DNA of 64,000 nucleotides. Source: Porodaedalea pini. Its lineage: Eukaryota; Basidiomycota; Agaricomycetes; Hymenochaetales; Hymenochaetaceae. Below the pieces are notes generated by a model, which did no database searches, was not told where the DNA came from, and worked only from the letters and a program-made list of their open reading frames with translations. The stretch's first letter is position 1. Each line of letters starts with the position of its first letter. Where the stretch lies: contig NBAY01000037.1 in the NCBI GenBank assembly GCA_002794775.1, forward strand, positions 372,001-436,000. Reading direction: 5' to 3'. Shown here in pieces: positions 1 through 11,094 of the stretch. The position numbers were made by a program, and so were the translations under genes.

Positions 1-111
1 CATGATCGAAACTCCGGGGGATTTTTGGTTCCTCCGGGACCTAGGCCTGTCAGAAAAAAACATATTGTCACATGACATAAAAACATATTTGTAGTCTAAC
101 ATGCCATTTAT

Positions 112-485
112 CATGGCAGGAAAATCCAGGGTTTTCCGTGAGGGAGGAGTATATCATGGAGTGTTTAGTGGGCTCATATAATTTCAGCCGAAAAAGCTGT
201 ATATGGACAATGAAACTAATTATAGTCATAAGCGAGAGGATGGAGTGTGAAAAGATTTGGAACCTAATAGCACGTGATTTTTAATTTCCATAAATGGTAG
301 TCACATGATCTTATTGTGTCATGTGCACTTAGGTTCCAAATCTTTTCACACTCCATCCTCTCGCTTATGACTATAATTAGTTTCATTGTCCATATACAGC
401 TTTTTCGGCCGAAATTATATGAGCCCCACTAAACACTCCGTGATATACTCCTCCCTCACGGAAAACCCCGGATTTTCCTGCCATG
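112..485. repeat. Foldback (inverted-repeat) element, 156-157 bp arms
   Basis: The left arm (112-267) is repeated in reverse complement at 329-485 with only a few mismatches, around a loop of about 60 bp. The arms start and end with CATGGCAGG/CCTGCCATG. No coding capacity is visible. The structure fits a MITE-like or foldback element. Sequence outside the arms (1-111 and 486-640) has only weak mirrored similarity, for example CACATGAC-containing stretches and CCGGGG runs, so the true element may be larger. No target duplication could be assigned. Confidence 0.8.
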
Positions 486-806
486 TATATGGCTCCAATC
501 CGGGGCCAACATTTACAAGCAACAAAAATATGAAAGTACCCCGGACAAAAATACATCACATGACTTTTTTAATGTCTAAATAGGGCAGCTGTTACTGAAT
601 TTGGGATTTACTGAGCACGTGCATCTGCCTCCGGGGGGAACTTGATTTTTTGTTACGTTGGTACGTCATACATAGAAAATGTAAAGGCCGTCAAAAAGAA
701 GTGGCCCAAATTTCCCGACTGATCTTCGGATAACGTCTCATCCCCAGGAACCTGTTTTGCAGATAATCGATAGAGGACAGACGTTCTCTCTTTGCTGTCG
801 CAACAT

Positions 807-2090
807 ATGCTTTTCAGGTGGATCTCAGTTCTTATTCTCTCCCTGACTTGCCTCGTTCCTTCCATCCTTGCTGAGGAACTCATACTCGCGACGGACGCAA
901 GGATGCGATATATATCCGTGCTCAGCGACGCTGTTTGGACGGCCTTTAACACCACTACCGCTCCGGCTTCCTTACCGGCATAGAAACTATCGATACTCAA
1001 GCAAGTGTTGCTTTCACATTCTTTGGCAAGTCGACTTGTGTGTCCTTTTGATCCTGGATGCTGATACGCAAGCCCGTGAAGGCACTTCCATTACGCTCCA
1101 TGCTCTATCAGGTCCTACCTTCCCTACTTTACTGATCACGCTTTCGAACAGTTCATAACAGCCAATTTCACTCAGGACAGCGAAGTCATAACACTGCTGA
1201 ATTTGACAGAGGGCTCTAAGTTATGTCCCTTAACTAACTCTTCTGTGATGATACAAAAAGAAACAGACCCTTCGTCCTCTAACAATGGTGCATGGAATAT
1301 ATTGGCTTTGAGGTGAGTGACCATGTCCCCATGAACAACAAAGCTCATGTTCACTGCAGCTTTTCGCCGTCTAAGAATCTTTCAAGTCCTGGTTATAGCA
1401 GTCGTCCAGCCTTAGCAGAGACACCGTCCTCTTCTTTTTTTTTCAAGCCTATCTTCATCCTTAGGCGGAGGGACCAAGCGCAGATCTGGCTCCGAGCTTG
1501 GTGGCCGTGAAATCTCTGGCACAACTAAGGTATGGGCAGTGATCGGACCATTACTAGGTCTCAACCTCGTTCTTTTCTTCCTCGTCTACCGGATGCTCCG
1601 GCATCGTCGGCTGTTCCGTGATGGCACATGTAGTCTTCATAAAATTATTTCGGAGCGGCCGCGACATCGATCACAGTTCCTCGTAGACCTTTTGCGGTTT
1701 CCTTCACAACGAAGAAGTGGAAGGAGACCCGGTTACACGACAGTAGATGGTAGTGAAGACATACAAAGGATCAACTTCTACGAAGTATCCGACATTGTCT
1801 CAGAGATTCAGTACCCAAGCCCAGTCGCAATCGTGCAAGACCGACAACTGCATCGTCCGCCATCCCCACCAAGTTACATAGAAAGCAACCCATTTACAGA
1901 TCTAGGTATTTGCAGAGCAACTATTTTTGTTTGAGAACTCCTGCTGAGCGCGTAACTTTCAGCGAACGTAGTTTCGATGCCCAGTAGCGCAAGACATCGG
2001 GCAACGTTCAACTCGGAGTCTCTTTCTCGAAACTTAGCATTGGTCTCAGCCACTAGTACTCCTCCTAGCTATCATTCGTCTGATATGTAG
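807..2090 (+). pseudogene. Decayed type I membrane protein gene (paralogue of the gene at 35,215-37,050)
   Basis: It starts at the ATG at 807, which opens a signal-peptide-like stretch (FRWISVLILSLTCLVPSIL). Then come a segment with ATDARM...SDAVW matching ATDARI...DSTVW of the intact paralogue, a GTSITL...GPTFP segment, a transmembrane helix (IGPLLGLNLVLFFLVY, from about 1,540) and a proline-rich tail ending at TAG 2088-2090. Intron positions match the paralogue, but the first intron (1026-1081) starts with GC (G|GCAAGT). The frame must shift by one base at about 955-985, 1140-1158, in the T9 tract near 1434-1443 and near the CCC at about 1980. Stops follow each shift if uncorrected. The extracellular part would resemble fungal cell-surface proteins of unknown ligand. 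I infer a pseudogene; sequence errors are the alternative. Confidence 0.65.
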
Positions 2091-2681
2091 TGCATGAATT
2101 CTTTTTCTGTTGTGGTTGAGATTGACATGACTAAAGGCTTCCTTCGTTTCTATTTTGTCTTCGTCATTTCTTCATAGTTTATCTCGTTCCTTCTTCCATA
2201 ATGAACATATTCTAGTATAAAATTGTCAGTATTTTGTCAGGATTAAACCCTAAAGAGACGTTTATACTATGTAGTCTTCACCGATAGTAAGGGGTTTTAC
2301 CTCTAGCGAGATTCCGTCTCAGAATTTTAGATACACAACCGAGTTTCGATCAACCTCGGCGATGCATGATTCCAATCAACAGCAACAGTAAAAGCAACAT
2401 GACAACAGATATGAGCCGTAAACGAGAAAGAGTAAGTAATAGCAGTTTAGATTGTACATTTAGAGAAGGAAAACCCAGAAACATTTTATGGTCCAAATCA
2501 TAAATAAAGAACAATGAGGCGCTGCCACGCGACACGGGCGGTACAAGTGAACAGTAGGTTTTGCTGTACACAGCACGACTCAGACGCTCTGGGGAAATCA
2601 ATATGCACGACACCTATAATTGAACGCGAATTGGCGTCTCAGGTGACTGTTGCGATTAGAAACCGCAACACACAGCTGATC
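2091..2681. other. Intergenic stretch, no gene seen
   Basis: About 590 bp between the decayed membrane gene and the 3' end of the minus-strand gene ending at 2682. It is AT-rich around 2100-2500. I see no conserved coding, RNA gene or repeat. Confidence 0.5.
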
Positions 2682-3602
2682 TCATGCCGCCTCGGGTTTC
2701 TTGCCGTATGACGACGGCGTCTCCTTCATCGCCCAAGACTCGGACACGCTCAGGCTGTTGCGGTTTACCCAGAGGCGCGCGCGCGAGCTCTGAGACTTGC
2801 GGCGCGTACGCAAGCGGAGGAAGTAAAGCGTTGCCTAAAGATTACGTTCATGAGCTTTGCAATAATAAGTGATAATTGATCGAAGGGGACGCACGAGAAC
2901 CAGAAGGAACACGCCGACGACCGAGCCGATGAGAGCGGGTAGTAGGACTCGTACGAGGTGACTTGACGACGAGGAAGTGGCATTACCAGCCGCGGCAGAG
3001 GCTGCTGCTGCTGCAGAGATGGAGCTCTGGAGAGAGAGAGGCTCAAAGTTTGGACCAGGGGTTCTGTACACCACGATTCATGAGTTCGAGGGAATGAAAT
3101 AAGAGAAAGGTCATGCGATGCGTACACTGGCACTCTCGCAATCCCGCCATCATCCGAGTATATTTCGTAGCAAACGGCACCGCTGACGGTAGATGCTGCT
3201 GCAGTGCTGCCCGTGTCCGTTATCAGTATGGCATCCCTTACAAATAAGAAGCGGATGGACGCACTCGACAGGGAAAGAAGCTGGTTCTCCTGAAAGCAAA
3301 GTCGTCCGCCAGCACTCCACCGTCATTGTCCCTATCAAACCAGTTGGCGATGACGTTGGCACCGGCGTAGTCGATCTGATGAGCGATATTGTGAAAGAGA
3401 TAAGATAGGCCATCCTGACACCTCTTGCGCAAGATGGACAGCGTACTTACGATTCTACAAGCCCTGCGCCCGTCAGGGGCACCTCCGTCACTGTTGTCGA
3501 CGTTATCTGCGCTCGTACAAACATTGGCGCTGTAATCGCAAGTAGAGCCGCCACGCCCGCCATCATGAAGCGCATCGTGAAGAAGGTCTTGTTCATGGAC
3601 AT
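2682..3602 (-). CDS. Small single-pass membrane protein, five exons, function unknown
   Basis: A hand-built model with five exons (3602-3451, 3375-3242, 3195-3126, 3063-2895, 2834-2682) joined by GT-AG introns of 75, 46, 62 and 60 bp keeps one open frame of 225 residues. It begins with a signal peptide (about residues 1-30, hydrophobic core MMAGVAALLAITAPMF). A short Thr/Pro-rich and Cys-containing outer region follows, then Ser/Ala-rich low complexity, one transmembrane helix (VRVLLPALIGSVVGVFLLVL) and a basic tail rich in Arg, Lys and Ser. I do not recognise the family. The layout, secretion signal - short ectodomain - TM - basic tail, is common among basidiomycete surface or sensor proteins. 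The start could also be the Met two codons later (3596). All junctions keep phase, which supports the model; the function is open. Confidence 0.65.
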
Positions 3603-4022
3603 GGCGCGGCCGTGCTGGTGCCACGAAGAACGGTGGGAGCGTAACGAGAAGGAGCGCGCGAGAAAGTCATGGTATAAATACGGCGGGAATATGGCGGGAA
3701 CATCTTGATTCTTAGCGTTCGATGTGGACAAAACCCGAAGTTCCCGTAACCGATGTCCATAAACGGACAGATAGCCGGATTCGCGCATATAGCCCATCAC
3801 CAGTACTCTCTTGCAACAGTCTATAAAATAGTTGCATCAAAGTCCAGCGTAGCGAAACGACAGGAGTAGATTGACAGTGAAACCTCCTATTTATCGTACA
3901 TGAGATAATGATGGCATTTGGCAAGACAGCCGTACTGAATCCGAGCCTCAACCGGCCCTGAGTCTCCACCGGCATGAACTTCTCGGAGTTCACTGTGCTG
4001 GCCTAGACATGAAGTAGTTCAT
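3603..4022. other. Intergenic stretch, no gene seen
   Basis: About 420 bp that hold the promoter of the small membrane protein gene (read leftwards) and the 3' flank of the minus-strand Rieske gene. GGTATAAATA at about 3670-3679 reads TATTTATACC on the minus strand and could be its TATA region. Nothing else is visible. Confidence 0.45.
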
Positions 4023-6180
4023 TTACCAGGACAAAGCACCCTCTCCCCCAATCCCTATTTCAGCACAGATTCGGCTGGCCTCGCAGTGAGGGAGTTCCTC
4101 ATCGCCTTGCGATGCTGGGCGTGACGGATAGATTACCCTGCCCAATCGCTGTTCCGTCTGGAGGTGCGCCTCGCAATAGTCTGCACAGATGATGAACTTT
4201 TTTTTCTCTGGAAGGGAGTTATTGGACGTACGAAGTACACGGCCCTGGTAATATAGCACTCCTTTCTCCTCCTTTGGATGTACTGTAATTTTAAGAGGCA
4301 TAGGCTAGTTTTCTTGATTGCGTGGAAGGCTACTCACAAACACCCTTATTATAAATACCCGAATTCAAACCGCGTTGTGCCTTTTCGCAGAGGTCAAAGT
4401 CCTCCTGCTGCACCTGAGTGAAGAACTGCGGAAGCAATGCTATAGAAAAACTTTTGTCGAAATCTAAGAGCTAACAGACCTTCTTGTTCTCGAATAGTAC
4501 CTCTTGCGGGACGCCCTTGCGGCAGAACACCTATTAGACATAGCAAATCAGAGAAAAGTTCCGCATCAGACTACAGCCAGTAACAAACATCGAACTCCAT
4601 GCGAGTCTAGATAACCGTCACAATCAGAACTATTTTAGAACGAGGAAAGTGTTTGACAGAATACCTTTGTCGCGCTCAGTGGCACGGTCCGCATGATGTA
4701 CCATAACTCGGGGGTAACCGTCACGCCATTTCTGATAGGAGCAAGTAGCGATGAGAAAGACGATATCGTGGACAAGAATAATAAGGGAGGCATACGTAGG
4801 AAATACAAAGGTGAAACGTTGCATCTCCTCTGGATTGGATTTCTTTGGGGCATAGTGTCTCGCAGAGTTTGAGAGTGGCTCAACAGTATACTGCTTCAGG
4901 TCCAACGACTGAGGGCGAGGTCAAAATTGAATAGATTTGTATCACAAACACATCACATGCCTTGGCGAACCCCGGATGCGCGACCCTATCAATCGATCTC
5001 GATTGAGGAGCGCTCAAGGAAACGGTCTCTAAAAGTGCAACTTACGTGCAATGATAGCATTCCTGATAACCGTCCGTCATGGTTTTCCAGTTGAAGTTTC
5101 CGACAGCCTGACGCTGATAGAACGGCCTAATCGATACATCGATTAGCGAGAATCATTCATATGAACGGCAAACACTAAAGCGTACTCGTATTGGGAGAAG
5201 TCCGTGTCCTTCCATTCCGCAGGGAGCTGGGCGAAGTGGTCTTCGAATGGAACGGGCGTCGGTGACGCGTCGTAGTTGAGAAAAATAAAACCTTGAGCTG
5301 TGACGTGCGTGTGCACCTTGAAGAGGCCCTAAACATATCGATACTTCAGTTTCTCTATTCCGGTGCGTGGGTCACGGAAGAAGGCGAAAGAAAAAGCGGT
5401 CAACACAGAAAACGTTCAGGGGGTCTACGCACGTTTGCGGCTTTGTCAAAGCCTTTCACACTTTCAAACTGGTAAAGTAATATTGTCCAGCAATGAGCAT
5501 GCACGTGAGAACTTTCCACGGTTGACTTTAGTTACCTTCGGTGCCTTAACGAGGTCTCCTTTAGCATTGTAGCTCCACCATGATACTTTAAGGGCATGGA
5601 AGCAGTCAGGATTAACGAGCGGACTAATGAGACTTGGGTAAGTACCTTGCATCCTACGACGAGGCTCGAACCTTCAGTCTTTGTGACAATAGGATAGGCA
5701 CGGTGCCTGCAGACGTTGTGGAAAGCCTGGTAGCTGTCATCCCGGTCCCTGTCACTCTCTGTTGAGTTCATAGAAATAGAGGGAAGAAGCCTTTGAGAAG
5801 TGTATAATTACCGGATGATGAAGAAGTCGTACACGTAATTCCCTACACAAGGTGATATTGTTAGCGGCGGACTAAACTGCTTCAAAGAATAAATCCTAAC
5901 CGCTGACGTAGTCTCCAGGCTTATAGAAGTGGCTGATATGAGATGTCAAAAGCCAGACCTTCAACATGAAGTCAGTCGATTACTTCAAGACGAGCCGAGT
6001 ACGGACCTTCGAAAATATGGCACGTTTCTCGAGATTAAAAATTGATTCGTCCCACATCCACCGTGCAGGGAGCGTCGAGTTATCTGTAGTAGACGATGGC
6101 AGCTTTGTCTTCGCGGGAGGCACATCAGCTTCATAGTCATCCCCGAGTTTTGATGCGATGTCGATAGCAACAGGAGCCAT
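4023..6180 (-). pseudogene. Rieske-type oxygenase alpha subunit-like gene (choline monooxygenase-like) with a frameshift
   Basis: Multi-exon gene from ATG at 6180 to TAA at 4023, clearly homologous to the intact plus-strand gene at 8,372-10,558 and with the same exon order. Visible motifs are the first half of the Rieske [2Fe-2S] site (CRHRAYP), the mononuclear iron motif DGYQECYHC, the C-terminal EDFDLCEKAQRGL and the end DYCEAHLQTEQ. At the second half of the Rieske site the intact copy reads CK-YHGWSYN, with CACGGCTGG in its DNA. Here the plus strand at about 5570-5583 shows the minus-strand reading TATCATGGTGGAGC, one base short, so the frame changes right after the second cluster histidine-glycine. 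Every other exon looks intact. I infer a recent loss-of-function allele or a single-base sequence error. If functional, it would be a mononuclear non-haem iron oxygenase. Confidence 0.7.
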
Positions 6181-8371
6181 GTTGAAGCAAGGGAAGAAAG
6201 AGATAGCAAGCGTAAATGCGTCTGGGGGGGAAGCGGTAGAGTGGACTATCTCTTTTTAAGAACACGGAGATAAAAGACAGAATGATAGCGCATTTTGCTG
6301 AAGACGGTCCAGAACCCACGGAGACATTATATCGTTACCGAAGCACACTCCTTTGACAAAATCAATGACCCTCAAAGCTTGTGCACAGAAGAAAACGTCA
6401 AAGGCAACCGAGAAATACATTCAGTGACATTCTTGCCGAAAATTCAAGCTCAGGTCAATTGGCTCAGGCAGTGATCACGAACGTGAGATTGTTAAACTTG
6501 GATGCCTGCGGGAAGCCATGAACTGCTCTCTTGCTATTAAAGAAGCCTAGTGCCGAGGATACGCCTTGCGGTTCGGAGAGAACTCTCATGAGACAGTGAG
6601 GTTACTTCGTTCCTTACCGAGTCCTGGAGTCAAGGCTACCCAGATCTCGGGAGGAAGAAAGATGCTAAGACAACTGGTGAGTCGGCGACTCAATGTCAAG
6701 AAGTGAATGAATGCAAGAACATGAAAGGGTTTACGTACCTAGCTTCCTATCCCCAGAAGTCCCCCATAATCAGGAAATGCATGCATGATAGGAGCATGAG
6801 CGGCGCGTCTGGTTTGGAAACAGTTGCATTGCAAGACTGGCAGGGGGAAGGACGCAAAAGGTTGTCCGTGACGTCACGCGTCGTGTCAATCAAAACGACT
6901 ACTATTTTCGGAATGCCGCTGTCCCGGCCTCCGCAAAGCAATCATGCATAATTATATAAGGTAGAGGAAACATATACTCAACGAGCTTGTCACATCGATG
7001 TCACAGCCTTAAACCTTATCGTGTTTTCCCATTAGGAAGGACCCTAGCGGCAAAAATCGTGAGGTCAAGAAAAACAAATTCTGAGGGGAAGCTCAAACAT
7101 CAAAGAAATTTGTAGTTTGATGTCTACAGTATCTATATCAGCCATAATTCAGGCCTACTACTAGTTTGAGAGTGTGGGACAGCAATATTAGCCAGAGAAG
7201 AATGATGACATAAAGTTGTATTAATAAGATGCACTTAGTAATATACATTTACTATATATGGTATTTATTTGTCAAAGGAACTTAGCCGAGAGCGGCAAAA
7301 ACTTGAGGTCAAAATTTTCAAACTTCGTCAGAACACTGCTCAAGTAAATCTGAGCCATTTGGCACAAAAAAGTTTTTTTCTGAAATAACTTCACCAAATT
7401 GCATTTTTTTCGAAAAATAAAAACATAGAACTGTAGCTATAGAGAAGGACAAAACATCTATGAGGCCGAATTGTAAGTTTGTGCTGAGCTGTGAAGTCAA
7501 TTTCGTCGATGATGTGTGGTGCTCAGAAAGGCAAGTAGGGTTAATGGCCACGCGCGTCACAGCTGGTTGAGTATATCTTTCCTCTACCTTACTAGTATAG
7601 TATTAATATTACTACTGTACTTATCTTCTACCTAACCCTTCCACCAGATCAATCGACCACGCTTCAAAGGATATCTATATCTCTATGACCTTATGCACCA
7701 GCACCTCAGTATATCATAAAAGACTTCTGTTTTCTCGTAGTGCCTTGTTGTTTACGTGGCGAATGTTTTTTTTTTTCAATCTCAGCAGGCAATTCGGAGA
7801 CAGCATCTAGCTGATCGACTCATGACAGACCTCAGTGTCTGCTGATATCCACCTGGAACTCTTAGGAGCTGAACCGGGAGTAACGAGTGCATTATCTTGC
7901 TCCGCTCCGCTCGGCGCCGGCACCCATTATCATTGACTGCTTCGGAGGGACTTCCTGCAGTGTGGTCATCGTGACGGGTGAGACTTCGCTCTTGTGGACT
8001 GTCTCGCTTGAAGCATTTTCATAACTTCACCTCACATGTCGAAGCTTCTCGTGGATCCGGCGCAATTCAACCATTATCATCTGCCTCTTTAGAAGTACCT
8101 CGACCTGATAAGAGGTTTGAACAACCCAATGGCGATCCGATGCGATCCCGTCGGCGGACCTTGTCATTTTGTAGACCCCTAACTCTCGTATCCTATCAAG
8201 TGTATTCGCCTCCGAAAGGGGTACAGCGGTGGAATGTCCCCTAAGACGTGACCGTTCATCCTCGCCTCGTGCTATATATTTGGCAGCGGCGGCGAGGTCT
8301 ACATATAGACCGCCCGTGCGGACTCTCCTGTGTCACCTCGTACAGACAACCTCGCCATACATACGCGCAAC
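6181..8371. other. 2.2-kb divergent intergenic region between the two Rieske genes
   Basis: No convincing gene is visible. The stretch is AT-rich in the middle (7,100-7,700) with short homopolymers. GTGCTATATATTTGG at 8,268-8,282 is a TATA-like box about 95 bp before the plus-strand start, followed by pyrimidine-rich sequence. The minus-strand gene has a weaker AT-rich stretch near 6,250. If both genes were active this would be a shared control region. Confidence 0.45.
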
Positions 8372-10558
8372 ATGGCCCCCATCGCAATTGAGAGTTCGGC
8401 CCCCCACCTCTCGGAACCCGAATCGCCCACTGAAAGCATTAATTTGCGCAAGCCGAAGACGCTCCCTGCACGATGGATGCGCGATGAAGGCATCTTTCAG
8501 CTCGAAAAGAGAGCCATCTTCTCGAAGGTACATTTGCGCTATTCATGAACGATCTTTGCTGAGGATGGTCTTCATACTAATTCTGACCCTCATTCAGTCG
8601 TGGCTGCTAGCCTCCCACACTTCTCGCTTCACGAAGCCAGGAGACTATGTTAGCGGTGAGCGGTATGCATTAGAATGCTTTCTCGAAGGCTGATAACTTG
8701 ATCACGTCAGGCAGCTACGTCTTTGACTATTTCGTCATTCTGTGAAGAACTTGTCCACTTGCATTTTTCTCTGAAAATTAGCAGCTGACCCGCGTTCAGC
8801 GACCGCGATGGAAATTACCAGGCTTTCCACAACGTCTGCCGTCATCGAGCGTTCCCAGTCGTGACGAAGCCCTTGGGCTCTACTCTGGTCGTCGGATGCA
8901 AAGTAAGGTATGCTCTTCCGCAATTATCCTGAAGGTCTCAATTTGTTGTAGTATCACGGCTGGAGCTACAATGCAAAGGGTGATCTCGTCAAGGCACCGA
9001 AGGTGGGTCTCAGCATCTTCCTCCGAGGGGCATAAACTTGAAGTTGTTTTGCTGAGTCTCCGACGCAGTTTGATACGGTCACCGGATTTGATAAGAAAGC
9101 AAACGTAAGGGTCCAATAGATTTGTGTTCACATGCTATCGAATTCAGCGAGTATGGTATTTTGTAGGGTCTGTTCAAGGTGCACACGCACGTTACTCCGC
9201 AGGGCTTCATATTCATCAACTTCGATGCGTCTCCAACCCCCGTACCCTTCGAGGATCATTTCGGGCAGCTCCCGTATGAATGGCGCAACTTCAACAAGGA
9301 TATCTATACGTAAGTGACTTGTTCTAGCCCATCGTGCTGTGTTCTTCACATCAGAAATTAGATACGCATACAGCTGGCAAGTCGAAGGAAATTACAACTG
9401 GAAGACATTCATGGACGGTTACCAGGAGTGCTATCATTGCACGTACGTGATATGTATCTTCTATTCCGCCTTTTGATCGAGGACATATGCTGAACCCATG
9501 CCTTTTAGTATCGGCCATCCGGGATTCGCAAAGGTAAGGGAACCTTGCTACGTACAATGATCTTCGTCGACCTTTCTATCGCTCCGCGTAATCATCCCAG
9601 ACACTCGATCTAAACCAATATCGTGTAACTCCTCTGCAAAATGCTGCCCGTCACGAGGTTCCAAATGCGAAGAGCCGTAGCGATAATGATACACCCCCCG
9701 TAAGCTCGTGCACCCCACTGACCTCTGTTTATTTACTGATGACTACGTTCAGACTTTCACATTCGTTTTCCCTACGTTCGTACGATTTCTTGCCTCTTGA
9801 ATCCAGTTTTTGATATGTTTTACAGGTCAGGAGTCACAGTCACCGACACGATGTGGTACACGATGCGTACAGTTCCTATCTCTGCGACAAAGGTATGTCG
9901 GACGAACATTGGTCCGTTTTCCCAACTATTCAATGGATTCGGATGCAATAGACCAGAATGGAATACGATGTATGTCTACACCTATGACAATTCTTCGAAG
10001 CGTTCTAAACCACCACATGTCCTTAGGTCTACCGCCGTAAAACTGTGCCGTACGACGAGCTTCGCGAATTCATGAAGGTGTGTTTACTCCACCTTCGATC
10101 TCTCGGCATTACTTTCGCAGCGTCTCATTAACCTTATCCTGTGTGTACGATAGTTCTACGAGAAAGTAGAGCGGGAGGACTACGACCTCTGCGTCGCCAC
10201 GCAGCGTGGACTCAACGCTGGTGTCTACTCTCACGGCTTCTGTGAGTCGACTTCGCTTGAACCCCGCTAGGTGCTTCTGACAACGTAAACCCTTTAGTGC
10301 ATCCTGACAGAGAGAATGGGGTCCACTATTATCAGGAACGTACCATCGGTAATTGTCATGTCGTCACAAATTCTCTCCTTCGCTAAATTTATTGTTGCCC
10401 TAGATTTCTGTGAAGCGCATCTCGCAGCCGAGCAGGCCGTGGGGCACGATATCTACCCCGCGCGTCCAGCATCGCAGGATGACTCCTCAGGCTCTACTTG
10501 TTCAGCAAGTAACATATGCTCGAAGTTGGGTGACGAGCACGGCAAACTTGTTTGGTGA
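8372..10558 (+). CDS. Rieske [2Fe-2S] oxygenase alpha subunit (choline monooxygenase-like)
   Basis: ATG at 8372 begins MAPIAIESSAP; the last exon ends with ...HGKLVW at 10558. About a dozen short exons joined at GT-AG introns give a continuous protein. In order it shows an N-terminal region (LPARWMRDEGIFQLEKRAIF), the Rieske cluster ligands CRHRAFP and CKYHGWSYN, the catalytic iron motif DGYQECYHCTIGHPGF (Asp and two His), and the C-terminal iron aspartate region REDYDLCVATQRGL. These are the marks of ring-hydroxylating oxygenase alpha subunits, the superfamily that includes choline monooxygenase. Such enzymes take electrons from a separate reductase and use O2 to hydroxylate or demethylate small substrates. 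No signal peptide is seen, so it is probably cytosolic. The substrate cannot be told from sequence. It is divergent to a frameshifted copy 2.2 kb away. Confidence 0.88.
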
Positions 10559-11094
10559 ATGCCTTTACGAGGGCACCTTCCATGCCCTTGTGATGTTCTG
10601 TCGCGAGCATGCCGGTTCCCGTTCAAGCAAGTCGATTCTATTGTTCTGACCCGATAACTCCGCTGTACAACAAGTAGGGTCTGTCGTCCGTATATGATGT
10701 TTTTAGCGTTTGCTTGCGCTGCAAACCTTCGTTGAACGAACCTTAATATTGAATCTTATTCCGTGAGAGAGTAAAAACATTTCATTGCAGGCACTTGAAT
10801 TGTTGTCCTCTCCAGAGCCCAAAGCCTGTTCTCTCCATTCTAATTCGTGGCCGCTCGCGGCCCTGTTACATTTTGTATAGCTGTTTCCACATGCTTACAG
10901 TAAAAGTAAAGTTACATATGTATATACATACATTCAATCTCCAGTTGCTGTCCATCTTCAGCGGCTGAAAGCCACCCCATTCGAGAACCGCAAAACTATC
11001 ATTCTTTATGTTTTTGTATTCAATCTACTGCTTATAAGCAGTCTACCCCGATCTGTCGTTGAAGACTGAGTATCTCCTCGTATTGTTCCTCCAA
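10559..11094. other. Intergenic stretch between convergent genes
   Basis: About 540 bp between the 3' ends of the Rieske gene and the F-box remnant. It has AT-rich sequence with TATGTATATACATACATTC at about 10,917-10,935, a short palindromic run. No gene is seen. Confidence 0.4.
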
